This document shows, piece after piece, positions 36,171 through 48,543 of a stretch of 64,000 nt of DNA (positions are counted from its first letter, which is position 1; each line of letters begins with the position of its first letter). The stretch comes from Locusta migratoria. Its lineage: Eukaryota; Arthropoda; Insecta; Orthoptera; Acrididae. The position numbers and the translations under genes are program-made. The stretch lies in NCBI GenBank assembly GCA_026315105.1, contig CM048744.1:980895721-980959720 (forward strand). Reading direction: 5' to 3'. A model generated the notes under the pieces. It was not told where the DNA came from. It ran no database searches and saw only the letters and a program-made list of their open reading frames with translations.

Positions 36171-37984
36171 TGTCAGGTATTGATATTTATTGAGTTACTG
36201 ATAATTAGAAAATGAGATTAAAATTAGATAAATTCCTATAGTTTTAATTTTTACAGGCAGAAAAACTTATTTTGTTACAGAAATGCTATTATGCTACCTA
36301 CTGCAAACAGCGCACTGCAGTCATAAATTATTCTGGAAGCGCATGTGCTTACAATGTTGCAGTTTCTTCTAAAATACATACCAATTTATGTAGTACTATG
36401 AAGCTACTTTGTGCCATTTGACAATCCCTCTTTCCACCATTCCCAGCTCCCAACCACAGAACTATTTCAATCACCATACTTGTTTATTTATCTCTCAATT
36501 ATCTTTTTAATTTGATAGTCATTAAAATGGTCCTTGTAAAATCTGAGATGGATTGTATCAAAATTGTTCACTGGTAGTATGTTCCATCTGGTGCTGGCAA
36601 AGTTGCAGCCATTGCCACTAGATGGTTTCATTTTCTAGTCATTTGAGGCAACAAGATAGGTTTAATTTTTTTATTGCAACATGAAAAAAGTGAATTTCAA
36701 ATTGTGATTAAACACCCCTATTTAAAATGTTAAACTGAAGTAAAGTTAAGCTAAGTTGGATGAAGTTCACAGTATCCCTACACAAATTTTGCAGCTTTTA
36801 CAATTGGGTATATGACTAAAAATGTGGATGTGCAGCCACAAAAGGCAAACAGTATTTTGGACATCTGGAGGAAGAGAGTACCCCAAAATGATCGACAAAA
36901 TGAACTAAAAGGTTGCTACTGTTTCTTGACAAAACGAGATGCATGAAATAATTGAGGTCATTGGAATATCACAAGGTACATTGTTTTCAGTTTTCTGTAA
37001 AAATTGTGTGTGAAGAAAATCTCTGCCAGCTGAGTTTACACCTGCTCTTGATGAACATTAAATGCAATCATATAGTAGACATGGTTGCTGTTTTGGTACT
37101 TTTTTCATTTAAATGCTGCAAAGTTTGCATAGTCATACATAATGGTGTTTGGAAATGTGGATACACTACTACATAGAACAGGGAACAATCAAAACGGTGG
37201 ATATTTGAATGCAAATGAGCTCCCAAGTATGTAAAGTTAATAAAATCATTTAGTAATGTGATGGCCGCAGGTTTTTGGATACACATTAAATCATCTGTGT
37301 TGCTTACTTGCAAAATGAAACAAAAATAACTGGAGAGTTATGCATTGTTGTTGCACTGGACAAGCAATGATGTCAAGGATGAGAATGGTAATTTGAGAAA
37401 GAAATGGGGGCACTGCAAGGGTGCAATTTTCATTGTCAAATTAAGCAACAGTAGTTCAGTTTATAGCAACATTCATAATTTTCACTTCATTTATCCTCCA
37501 AGAATTCTTCTCTGAACTTGAAAAATTGCACATTTAGGAAGGAGATCATGGACCAAACAGATGTTTATTTTACAGCTCTTCCGAAATAGATTAAAAATGT
37601 TCAAATAATGCTTGTATATGTATAAACATAAAAGTGATTGATCTTTTTCTAAGAATTTATTGCACAAGTCTCAGAACTTTTTCCCACTTTTAAATCAAAT
37701 TCTATCAAGTGATTCATTATTACTCTCATCTTTGGAATAAATTTATTATGTACATATCATTCAAGCATATGAAAAGTACAAAGTGTAATAATAAGTTATA
37801 TTATTCCTAAAATCTTCCAATAAAGTGAATTTCTGCTACTGATCATTATTATTTTTAAGAATGGTCCTCTTTTAAGTGTATCAAATTATAATACTTTGCT
37901 TCCTTTGCTTTGGGAACAGTTAACAGCATAAGTTTGAATTCAGTGTGTACATTATTGTTCTTTATCTTCATTGACTGAACAAAT
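36171..37984. other. Intron segment, no gene
   Basis: AT-rich, nothing recognised; short frames at 36952-37313 carry no domain. Confidence 0.5.
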
Positions 37985-38640
37985 GTCGATAAGATAAAAG
38001 AACTTACTCAGAGAGATGAAGGAGAGGAAAACTTAATTGTGATGGGGGAACTGTAACTCAATAGTAGGAAAAGGACAAATAGTAAGTGAATATAGACTGG
38101 AGAAAAAGGAGTAGGTCACCTGGTAGAATTTTGTGCTGGCACAATCACACATAATTAAGGAAGGTTGTGTATGTGGAAGAGACCAGGAGACACTGGGAGG
38201 TACAAAATTGACTTCATAATAACAAGTCATAGATTTCAAAACCAGGTTTAAAACTGTAAGACATATCCTCAGGCAGATATAAACCTTGACCATAACTTAT
38301 TGATGATAAACAGCAGATTAAAACTTAAGAGACTGGAAGAAGGTAGATAAGTAAGAAGATGGAACCTGAAGGAGCATTAGACAAGGCTTGACTGAAATGG
38401 GGGAAAGTAATACAGAAGAAGAAGTACCATTCCAAACCATAATACCTGGTGCAGGACCAGTGCAGCACTGCATAAGATAGCAGTTGAACAGTGTGTCCCC
38501 ATAGCCCCAGATTAATCCAACCATTGTGGTGCTGCTTGCAGAATCAGGATTTGTCAGTGAAACCAGTGTCATTCCATTTGGTTGTGGATGTGCTACAAAT
38601 TTCAAGTGATTTTAAGGGTGTTGTATTTGGGGTGGCCAGC

Positions 38641-38685
<45 letters not shown>

Positions 38686-38960
38686 AGTGCAGCTACTAAA
38701 TCTGCTTCCCACAAAACAGAGTTGCAACAATAGGTGGAAGGATAGTGAGAGATAAGATTTCTTGGTAACGTGGTATTATTAAGTGGAAATGAGAAGATAG
38801 TGATCAATATCTGAAAAGAGTTGAACACCATCTGTGAAGAATATCAAGTGGACACAAACATGAAGACTAAAATAGTGATTTTTACAAGACAGCCAACAAA
38901 GATGTAGGTTACTATTTCTGATGAGGTAGAAGAAAAATTTGATAACTTTAGGTACCTAGG
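37985..38960 (+). mobile_element. RTE-like LINE remnant, family A (endonuclease to RT tail)
   Basis: On the + strand 38010-38300 carries a decayed endonuclease region with an IVSEYRLEKK motif equivalent to VSEYGLGKRNER at 3123-3380. The DNA at 38860-38960 encodes an RT C-terminal piece (FDNFRYLGYRI). A (GT)19 tract at 38645-38682 interrupts it. Stops throughout. Confidence 0.7.
38645..38682. repeat. (GT)19 microsatellite
   Basis: 38 bp of uninterrupted GT inside a LINE remnant. Confidence 0.95.
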
Positions 38961-39279
38961 ATACAGAATAATTAGGAACACAAGATGTAATCAAGAAATA
39001 AATCCAAGAACAGCTTGTGAGAAGAATAGTTACTTCGAAAGAAATGGCTTTCACAGAAAAAAACTATTTCCTTTAGTCCATTAAATAAATCATTATGCAA
39101 AAGAACAGCAGAGTGATTTGTGTAAAGTTTTTCCCTTTGATGTGCTGAGACATGGTCACTATACCTGTGATGGGAGAAATAGTTAGAGGCCCTTGAGATG
39201 CAGTTTTGGAGAAGAAATGTAAAATATTTTACACATTCTGATTGGGGAAGTGTGAAGCTTATAGAAGTTCTTCTCGTGC

Positions 39280-39570
39280 ATTGCTTGGCAAATTTCTTAA
39301 TCTGCCAAGGCCGTGCATGGGAAGATCTTTTATAATAAAAGAATAGTCTACTTACGAAACTCCAATCGCCAACATTCTGCTCCAAATGTGAGAAAATGGT
39401 CATCAGAATAAAATACGAGAAATCAGAACTCGAACGGAGAGATTCAGATGTTCTTTCTTCCTGTGCGCTATTAGAGAATGGAATGGTAGATGATTAGTAT
39501 GAAGGTGGTTTGATGAACCCTCTGCCATGCACTTAAAGTGATTTGCAGAGTATCCCGTGTAGATTTAGAT
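39280..39570 (+). mobile_element. LINE 3'-end fragment (Jockey/CR1-like)
   Basis: The translated + strand gives SPTFCSKCEKMVIRIKYEKS and a following RD/ALLENGM segment typical of the C-terminus of insect Jockey/CR1-like LINEs, then an untranslated tail ending near GTAGATTTAGATGTG. No RT remains. Confidence 0.5.
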
Positions 39571-41754
39571 GTGACTTGGACCAGGATTAGAAGAGGAAAT
39601 GGTACCAGCTAATCGATGGTATCAAGTTAACTGCATCATGTGCAGCAACAAAGAGAATAACATATAACGTGGAGAGTGGGAAATGCAGACTGTAGTAACA
39701 ACAGTATTATTACTAGGTTAGATTGCCACTTACACTAACACTTCAAAGCCTTGATATAGTCCGGGGAACAAAGGACTGAAAGGGTATTAAATGCTCTACT
39801 TCCTCAGTTAGCTGACTATTAAAAAATAGTTTACTGCTATATTATACACATACTCATCTTGTCTGGGTGGTTCATTTATGAAATAGGCTCTCAGGTGTTC
39901 ATTTATGACATTTTGATGAATCTTACTAGTACGTGAAATCAGTGAAAAAACTCTAAGAATGTAATTCAAAACACCACAATAAACAGCCAATAATGAGGAT
40001 AGTGTGCAACTAACTGACTCACTCTGAAGATATTTATCAGGCTGTGAAAGGTATATAAAAGACACACTCATAAAAGCACATAAGAAAAATTATGTTTTGT
40101 GGACAGCTGTGGCCTCAAGCTGAGTTAAGTGTGTAATAGTGTCTTTCTTTATGTATTCTGTTGCAGATCGATGAATGTGTGGACAGCTGCATAAAGTCAG
40201 TCACTGCACTGAACACCATAACAATGACAAAAAAACAGATGATTCCTCAAGTGAGGAGCTGTTATCATTTCAGTGTGTAGTATGTGTATTGCAATAAACC
40301 CAGTGACGTGAATAAATGTTATATGAAATGAAAACCATATTTGCAGCACTTCAGAAGATATTTTTAATAAAAATTATAAATGTTATGCAAATGTGTTAAG
40401 GATGCAACATTTTAGAAATGCAAATGACCGTGTCTATCACATAATTGAGTTACAATGTTTCCTACACACGTTGTCATCTTGTAACTTCATTGTTTCCCAT
40501 GGTTTTATCTGTTTTTTTTTTTTTTTTTTGTAGCAGCTTAAGTTCAAAAAGCATGGCAGCTGATAAATTTGCAGCATGTCACATAGTCAGCTGCTTTATC
40601 GTGTGCAAGAAGCTGTACTGGTACCTAAATACCCACATTGTGTCCTTAGACTTTTTGTTTTGAAGTGTTGAAAAAACTTCAGACACACAGAATGCACTAT
40701 AGAAATGTACATTTTAATTTCAGAGCAAACTTGATAGTGACATTAAAGTAAATTTAAGACTACAAAAATCCTTTAATAAATAGATTTAAAAATTGTGTAA
40801 ATAGAAATTCCTGTCATTCAAGATTTTTTAAAATTTATTTTTACTTATTTATTTATTTAATTGTACCAGACAAGAAAGGTGTAGCAACAACATGAAATAG
40901 TTTAAAGATATTGAGCTTTTGAAAAAGAAGTCTCCACATACACAATGTATTCTGCATCATTGTACCATACATGAGGTATTTCACACAGCCAAAGTTGTCA
41001 CAACTTACAGGCCTGTTGGGATACAAATTACCTTAAAAGCAGTATCACAAAACATTTTAACCTATTCCATTACCGCATAATATATAAACGAAATTTTTGG
41101 GCAGTGTGAAAGACCAAGATATTCAAGCATCAGCAATTTCCAAGAATAATGTATTTCAGTCCTTTTTCTTGCACCAGGGATTTGCTCTTGAAACTTGTTC
41201 CTCAAAGTAAGAGTCTTGCACCATTGGTAGTTTTCCATATAAGTTGAAATTCCTGTAAACCATCAGATTACATGAAAGTCTTCTTTTTCTGTGATCCATA
41301 TTTATTTTTCTAGACTTATAATCAACTGCTTGTGCAAACACATTCAAATTTTACTTTTTTTAAGGGATATGAACTCAAGAGAATAATGTAGTAATGTAGA
41401 TTAGCTGTGAAACTGCTATTAAACACAATTAGTCACAATGCAAGCCATGAACATTATAAAGGTCTCAGTAATCATCAGAGATGAAGTGTCTCTATAATTT
41501 AACACAAATTTCCAGCAGTGTTTAATGACACAACATTATTGAGAACAAAACACTTAAAAATTTTTCCTGAAACCTGATGTGGAAGTAAATCATGCTGCCA
41601 TAGAACAGATTCTGCAACCTAACTTAATAGACATGGATACTTCAGTAATAGTGATTGCCTCAAAAATAAAGAACATTTTCTTTTCCTTTACTGGTGATTA
41701 ATTTAAGATAGGTAATTTGCCACACTTGCTACCGATTATATACTCATTATTAAG
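39571..41754. other. Intron segment with a degraded PLE terminus
   Basis: 39985-40190 resembles a PLE terminus (AATGAGGATAGTGTGCAACT; CTGTTGCAGATCGATGAATG). A T-run lies near 40511-40529. The rest is AT-rich with no gene. Confidence 0.5.
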
Positions 41755-41960
41755 AGCAATATGTGATAGAGAACAACTCGCCATAAAGACAAATGTTGAG
41801 CCACCTATAGACACAAATAATAGACAAACACACACAGTCTAAATCTTCAGCTGCGGCCTTCCTCAGACAGAGAACACTCATCCACACAGTCGCTCAGGCA
41901 CACTCATCCACACACGTCAGCCATCTCTGGCTGCCCAACACAGTCTGACTACATAGCAAC
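41755..41960 (-). mobile_element. PLE terminal fragment
   Basis: AACTCGCCATAAAGAC, then GCGGCCTTCCTCAGACAGAG, matching the terminus layout at 14475-14570 (minus orientation). It has the CTGAGGA-like box on the minus strand but no coding part. Confidence 0.65.
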
Positions 41961-42234
41961 ATTCCAACTGTTTGAGTCTTCTGTTTAGATTTTCTAGTTA
42001 TAACTTCTCGTATGTTTAGGTGAGTGATGTAAAATCTTTTTCCATTTTCTGCATCCTTCACAACATTTATCTTTAACTAATTTATGTTGTTGTTGATGCA
42101 ACACAATAAAAATATTTTATTCACATGAAAGTGACAGAATGTAGTGCATTGTTCTACATTAAAATACTAAACATTTTACTATACTTCAAAAGTTATTTTT
42201 TATAAACTGTTTATATATAAAATAGATGTGGTAT

Positions 42235-42366
42235 ACTTACCAGGCGAAAGAGCACAGGTAAGCAGACAGAAAAACAAATAAAAACACAAACTCACAAACA
42301 TGTAAATGCTGAGCTTTCTCAACCCTTGGTTGCTTCTTCAGAAGAGGAGAGGGAAGAAAAGGATTA
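42235..42366 (-). mobile_element. PLE terminal fragment, interrupted by a later insertion
   Basis: Begins TATACTTACCAGGCGAAAGA, the inverse of the terminus at 45160-45195, and contains the hairpin at 42312-42341. It breaks off near 42366, where a different sequence starts. Confidence 0.75.
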
Positions 42367-44870
42367 GGGTTGTGTCTGAGTGGTTCGGCCGAATCCATTA
42401 TTCGCCGAATCTAGCACACTGGCACATAATTGTCAAATAAGACTGAATACCGAATTCAAAGTGTTATATGGAACCTTCAGTTAAGAATGTTGTAGTTCAC
42501 TTTGCATAACAGAGTGCTTTTGTTTGCATTATTTACTTTATTTTCCATAGATCCACTGAAAGATGTAATGTCATAAAACGAAACGACGTCACTTTGAATA
42601 TTTCTGATTAATGGCACTAGGAGCCGCCAATTTTCACATCTAATATAAGCAGTACCACACTGGCTTGCTTAGCAGGCACAAATATAAATTCATTCTTTCT
42701 TTCTCTTTAGCCTTTGTCCTGCATATGCAGGGTCGGCACTGTGTTAAATGCGGAATTGGCATGTGTTAATATTTACAGGGTGGGTGGATGCCCTTCCTGC
42801 CTTCACCTTATGCCCCCTGGGAGGAAATGTGTACTCTAAATGTCTGTGTATAGTGTTATATGTGTGCAGAAGTGGAAAGTGTTATGAAATGTTTGTGAAT
42901 TGTGTAACTGAGGTGGGACTTGGGGACCAGCCCTGTATTCACCTAGGGGGATGTGGAAAACTGCCTAAAAAAAACATCCAGGCTGGCCGGCACTCCAACC
43001 CCTTTCCTTAATCCACCGGGTGGATTCGAACTCGGGTCGGTACGAGCAGGTGCAAATATAAATACTGGCATTAAAACTTCTGCGCTCATAAAAAAAAAAG
43101 GGGGGCGGGGCCTTCAAATACAAGAAAAATATATTTATTCACGTAAATACCTATAATACATAGGGTTTTAGGATTCTTGCATGAGTTGGCTCATTCTGAT
43201 TTCACATTTTGTTTCGCCGAATTTTGTGAAGTGCTGGGGTATGAAGCACTAGGATTTCAAGAAGAAAGTTATTTATTATGTGGAAGAAAAGTTCTAATTG
43301 TTTGCCATACTGGTAGGATGATGTCAATTCAGCAACCACTTGACGTTTGTTTCATAAGCTTAAACACATGTACACAGGCTGCCTTTCGAAAAGTGACGGA
43401 CAACTGACACCAACAGGTTATGTGAAACGCGCAAGTGTGTCAGTGGAATGATGATACATAGAAGTGGGTTCCAAATCAGATTGCATAATAGGCATTTAAA
43501 AATCTTTGATAACAAATGCACTAGATTGTACGAGGCATGATGATTTGTAGTACAAAGAAACTGTGTAACAAGGAATCATATGATAGTGATTCAGAATTAC
43601 CGTACTGGTATCTAATTGATATTAGAGATATTTCATAAAATTTGTATCATAAGTCTAATAAAATTGTTCTACATTTCCGCATTTAGTTTCACAATAGCCA
43701 TACATTTGAAGTCTTACCTAAAAGCTACTACATAAAGTCAGCTGGCAAGCATGTGTTGCGTCCATATGCCTGACGCTAAAACCACTGCCTTCATACTACA
43801 ACTTATGTGTTTTTCTATTAGGGGCAAGGGATTGTTCCTATGAATCGTGATTCATAAATTTCACACTCTTTTTGCCATCATAATAATAATACAAATGTAA
43901 ACATTATGCCATGTAATATTCCGTGTTAGTGTTAGCTGTTACCACATTTAAATTCCATTTGCCTAACAAAACCTGAAAGACGACAACGAACACAGGAGAA
44001 TATACATATCATGTTAATGTTTACATTTGTATTATTCTTATGCTGAAAGGGAATATTTAGAAATGAAGCATAGCAACTGACTTCTAGTACTAATTTTTAA
44101 AACTTCTACAAATAAAACTTCTGCGCAGAGAAGTTAAGTGATCTCAAATGTTTAAAAGAATAAATAAATCTACAAAATACCCTTGCTTAACTCTCCGGAA
44201 CATGCAATTTGTGCGTTAAGTACTTTTCACAATTCTGAAATGTCTTCATGGCAATAACAAGTACACACATTTCGAATAAAAGTGGATTTCTCTCTGTCTG
44301 AATGTCCTGTCCGTCACTGATGGAGTGCCTGAGTGATATGTTCCTGTAAAATTATTTAACAATTATACATCCTATTTTTTAACTTCCAAAATATCTGCTC
44401 ATATTTTCAGGTTTTATTTATGTCTTCCCCTTTGAAAAAAAGAAGAAAAACTTTGTAATCCTTTCCTTTTTAAGACTTCATTCGGAATGTTTTTTTATTT
44501 CATCAAAAGGAAATATATTGTAATAGAGTAAAGAAAGTTTCTTGTCTTTTAGACCATCTAAACAATATATATGTTTCATCCAAATTTCTTTTAAGGGTAG
44601 AGGGTATTAAAAAATCCTTAAGATTTAAAATAAAAATCTAAATGAAATTTTAATTTCTTAAATTTTACTGTTAATATTGTCATTTTGGATCCACCCAGAA
44701 GGCTTTATCTTCATCACTGGCTGTGATAGTGTAGTAATTCTTTTTAAATACAGTTTATTTGGGTTCGAGATTCGGAAAACTCGATTTGGGTTCGGAATTC
44801 GGCACATGTTTTATGTAAGATTCAGTATTCGGATTCGATTCCGTAAAATTGGGGTTCGTCCCCCCCCCCC
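42367..44870. other. About 2.5-kb unclassified insertion with ATTCGG-rich ends
   Basis: The left end is rich in CGGCCGAATC/ATTCGCCGAATC and the right end (44760-44860) in GGTTCGAGATTCGG/ATTCGGATTCG, suggesting related ends, although no exact inverted repeat was established. The interior includes a block at about 42700-43050 (GGATGTGGAAAACTGCCTAA; GGATTCGAACTCGGGTCGG) resembling a dispersed insect repeat with a B-box-like end. The open frame at 43177-43407 has no domain I recognise. A transposon without recognised coding capacity is the best guess. Confidence 0.45.
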
Positions 44871-44904
44871 CCCCCCTAAAAATGATGCAGGTTTAAGGGC
44901 GCGA

Positions 44905-44924
44905 GTTTTTACATGTGTCTGCCT

Positions 44925-44974
<50 letters not shown>

Positions 44975-45200
44975 TTTGTTTGTTTACCAACCTTCTTCCC
45001 CCAAGGTAAGTCTTTCCTCTCCGGGGATTGGAATGACTCCTCATCCGCTACTTTAAACCTGCATCATTTCCTTTTCCCCTCTCCTTTTCTGACGAAGCAA
45101 CCCAAGATTGCGAAAGTTCATCATTTGTGTGTTTGTGAGTTTTATTTGTTTTTCTGTCTGTGTACCTGTACTCTTTTGCCTGGTAAGTAAACCACATCTA
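44905..45200 (+). mobile_element. PLE terminal (pLTR-like) unit, 5' of the RT copy
   Basis: Layout: CTGCCTTGTATATG, (GT)20 at 44931-44970, CCAAGGTAAGTCTTTCC, the hairpin at 45089-45117, a GT-rich spacer and TTTTGCCTGGTAAGTAAACC. The same layout recurs at 46905-47110, 47170-47460 and 47620-47950. Terminal repeats placed on both sides of, or in tandem with, the RT region are typical of Penelope-like elements. Confidence 0.8.
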
Positions 45201-46985
45201 TTTTTTATGTATATATTTAACCTGATAAGAATTTTTTCCTCTCAGTCTTTCCTGAAAAACCTTAATGCAACTCCCATTACCGCAGCTGAATCCTGTGCTA
45301 TCCATGATCTGAAGACTGACAATTCCATCGTCATTCTCCCAGCCAACAAGAGATCCACGACCGTGGTATTTGGCGGGAGGATGGGGTGAGGGACTGTCCC
45401 CATAGAACGAAGCTGTGCCTACATAGACCAACACCTTCAACCCCTTATATGCAATCCCCCATCTTTCATCAAAGACACAAACCACCAAACCATCCTTGTC
45501 ACCATTGATGCTACTTCCTTAGACACAAACATCCCGAATGCCCAGGGCCTCACTGCGATGTATTTCCTTTCATCTGACCACCTACAACCCTACCCAAAAC
45601 CTCTTTCCTTATTCCCCTAGCCAGCTTCATCCTAACCCACAACTTCACCTTTGAGGGTCAGACATACCAACAACTAAAGGGAACAGCCATGGGAATCAGG
45701 ATGGCCCCTTCGTATGCAAACTTATTTATGGGACGCTTAGAGGAAGCCTTCCTGTCAACCCAAAGTTCGGTATAGATTTATTGATGACATCTTCATGATC
45801 TGGACTCACAGTGAAGAAGAACTCCAGAATTTCCTCTCCAACCTCAACTCCTTTGGTCCCATCAAATTCACCTTGTCCTATTCCAAATCCTATGCCACTT
45901 TCCTCGATGTCGACCTCCATCTGTCACCAACTTTATACATCCATGTGCATCATACCCACCAATAAACAACAGTACCTCCATTATGATAGCTGCCATCCAT
46001 TCCACATCAAATGTTCCCTTCCCTACAGCTTATGTCTTCCTGGCAAACGAGTCTGCTCCTGTCCCGAATCCCTGAACCAGTACACCAATAACCTAATAAC
46101 AGCTTTCACATCCCACAACTATCCTCCTGATCTGGTACAGAAGGAAATTGCCAGGGCCACTTCCTAATGTCCCCAAACCAAGAACGTTGTACAGAAAAAC
46201 CCCAAAAGTGTCCCTCTTGTTACCGCATACTTTCCGGGATTGGATCAGACTGTGAATGTGGCTCTCCATCTCTCTTAAATCCTGACGCGAAACGAGATCC
46301 ATCCTTAAGGACATCCTTTCCCCTCCACCAAGAGTGTCTTACCATCGTCCACCTAACCTTCATAAGTTCGTACTTCATCCCTATGAAATCCCCAAACCAC
46401 CTTCCCTACCCTCTGGCTCCTACCCATGTAACTGCCCTCATTGTAAAAACTGCCCCCAGTCCCATAACTCGGAAGGTGTACATGATTAAGGGCAGAGCCA
46501 CTTGCGATAGCACCCATGTGATTTACCAGCTGACATGCCTGTACTGTGAAGCGTTCTATGTGGGAATGACCAGCAACAAACTGCCCATTCACATGAACGG
46601 TCACAGGCAGACAGTGTTTGTTGGTAATGAGGATCACCCTGAGGCTGAGCATGCCTTGGTGCATGACCACCACATCTTGGCACAGTGTTATGCCATCTGG
46701 GTTATCTGTATACTTCCCACTGACACCAATCTTCCAGAACGCCAGAGATGGAAACTTGCCATTCAGCATATTCTCTCTTCCCATTGCCCACCTGGTCTCA
46801 ACCTCCACTAAATTCAAATTCCCACCAACCATTCTTTAAATCTTTGCCTCTGTTCTCTGAACAGAGCCTCTGCCTCAACTGGTATCCCTGTCCAACTTCT
46901 TTGATTTCTACAAATGTCTGCCTTGGTGTGTTTGCATTTGTATGTGTGTGGGTGTTTGTTTACCTTTCCTTTTTTACCCTAAGGT
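45201..46985 (+). mobile_element. Penelope-like element, most complete coding copy
   Basis: The most complete PLE in the window, + strand, several frames. RT N-terminal segment at 45240-45370 (AAESCAIHDLKTDNSIVILP). RT palm at about 45660-45800, with GTAMGI-like and RFIDDIFMIWTHSEE catalytic sequence near 45775. Connector at 45811-46160. Cys-rich linker and GIY-YIG nuclease in the 214-aa frame 46167-46811: the motif HVIYQLTCLYCEAFYVGMTS starts at about residue 115, followed by HMNGHRQ and the Glu/His region EAEHALVHDHH. PLEs use a telomerase-related RT and this nuclease for target-primed insertion. Stops and frameshifts at several points make this copy inactive. Confidence 0.9.
46167..46811 (+). 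pseudogene. PLE linker and GIY-YIG endonuclease frame
   Basis: A 214-codon open frame, the longest in the window, covering the zinc-finger-like CCPHC-type linker (CPSCYRILSG, CECGS) and the nuclease. The GIY-YIG signature appears as YQL...FYVGMT, with Arg/His in the following helix (MNGHRQ). Open over the nuclease, but separated from the RT by frameshifts, so it is not a working gene. Confidence 0.85.
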
Positions 46986-47195
46986 AAGTACTTCCACTCC
47001 TGGGATTGCAATGACTCCTCATCCACTCCCTTAAAAACTGCATCCTTCTCTTTTTCTTCCTCTTTTTCCTGGTGAGAGAGAGAGGGGGGGTGGGGACATT
47101 CCTGGTGGGAAAATATGTATAAAATAGAGGTGGTTTAACTTAGCAAAAGCACAGGCTTGTTGCCAGATACACAACACTGCCTTGGTGTGTGTGCC

Positions 47196-47236
<41 letters not shown>

Positions 47237-47960
47237 CTTTGCTTTTTTCCTTTAAGGTAAGTCCTTCCACTCTCGGGATTGACTCTTCATCCACTTCCTT
47301 AAAACCTGTATCCTTCCCTTTTTTTTCCCTCCTTCTTTATTTACTGATAAAGCAACTAATGGTTGCGAAAGCTTGAATTTTTGTGTTTGTGTGTGTCTTA
47401 TTTTATGTGTCTTTCAACGAGCCTGTGCTTTTGGTAAGTTAAACCATCTTTCTCTCCTTTTTTTTCTCTATAAATACATATTTTTCCTACCAGGAAAGTT
47501 TGGTTCGTTGATAGGCACATACAAATAAAAAAACACACACACAAATGCTTAGCTTTTGCAACCCTAGGTTGCTTCTTTAGAAAAGGGGGAAGGATGTTTT
47601 AAGGGAGTGGGTGATGAGTCTGTCTTGGTGTGTGTGTGTGTGAGAGTGTATATGTTTGAGGGTGTCTGTGTTTGTTTACTTGTCCTTCCCCCCCCCCCCC
47701 CCCCCCCAAAGTAAGTCCTTCATCACCTGGGATTGGAATGAATTCTCACCCACTCCTTTAAAACTCTCATCCTTTCCTTTTACCTCTCCGTCCTTGCCCT
47801 TTTTCTGAAGAAGGAACCTAGGTTTGTGAAAGCTTAGGATTTGTGTGTTTGTGTGGGTTTTTTTAGTCTTTTATTATTATTATTATTATTTTGTGTCTAT
47901 CTACGTACATGTGCTTTTTCACCTGCTATATAAATCATCTCTGTTATTTCATTATTTGTT
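46986..47960. mobile_element. Cluster of PLE terminal units in tandem and inverted order
   Basis: After the coding copy come further terminal units: + at about 46905-47110 (decayed hairpin), + at 47170-47460 with (GT)16 at 47201-47233 and the hairpin at 47344-47371, minus at 47500-47615 with the hairpin at 47553-47580, and + at 47620-47950 with a C-run near 47690-47707 and the hairpin at 47804-47832. They are separate, divergent copies, suggesting repeated insertion or recombination among termini. Confidence 0.75.
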
Positions 47961-48329
47961 GATAAATTGTTTCTTCAGCTCCACTTATTTGCAGACGTAC
48001 ACAAGCACACAGTCTGTATTAGATCACTTACTCACTTGTCTGCTTAAACAGAAGCAGTGCTGTCATGTTTGCACTAATGCTAAACTAGAAGCCAGCAGCA
48101 AACAGCAGAATGGCTGTTGTAGAATGCCTGAGTGTTTCTGGTCAATACATTTTAGAAAATAATTTAGTTTCTGTCTTAAGATAGCATAACCATAAGAACT
48201 TTGTGAATGTTGATGTGTTCCTAATAGAAAAGATTGACAGCACAGGGTTATGAGTTATGCCACAATTTATTCCTCACATAGAAGTTGGTGTTGAACACAT
48301 TAGGTATTGCAGGTAGTCCATACAGCACT

Positions 48330-48532
48330 GCCGCAGTGGAGTGGCCAAGCACATTGAGGCGCTATGCTATGATGCGCGAGGCCGTTCCCAGTTGGGGTTT
48401 CGAATCCCCCCTCAGCCATGGCTGTTTGTGTCATCTTTAGTATAAGGTAGTTCATAAATAGTTTGTAAGTTTAGGGACTGATGACCCCGCATTTAAGTCC
48501 CTTAAGATTCACAAACATTTGAACATTTTGAA
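48330..48532 (+). mobile_element. tRNA-derived SINE, second copy
   Basis: The head GCCGCAGTGGAGTGGCCAAG resembles a tRNA A box, and GGGTTTCGAATCCCC a B box. The body ends with GGGACTGATGACCCCGCATT, AAGTCCCTTAAG and a tail ACATTTGAACATTTT, which I remember as typical of a grasshopper SINE family. An 11-bp flanking repeat with two mismatches (CATACAGCACT at 48319-48329, CATATGGCACT at 48533-48543) supports a target duplication. Confidence 0.85.
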
Positions 48533-48543
48533 CATATGGCACT

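Noticed and set aside
40166..40249. Exon-like segment: acceptor CTGTTGCAG, 28 open codons in phase 0, then CAA/GTGAGG
   Set aside because: It matches PLE terminus sequence (compare CTGTCACAGCTCAATGAATG near 36083), the peptide has no PKC character, and the upstream 180 bp are also PLE-like.
43177..43407. 76-aa open frame with Met start
   Set aside because: No recognised domain and no splice or promoter context; it lies in an unclassified insertion.
44677..45190. Frames giving long Cys-Val or Thr-His repeats
   Set aside because: They are translations of the (GT)n tract. The same applies near 22652, 35439, 38645, 47201, 49352 and 60330.
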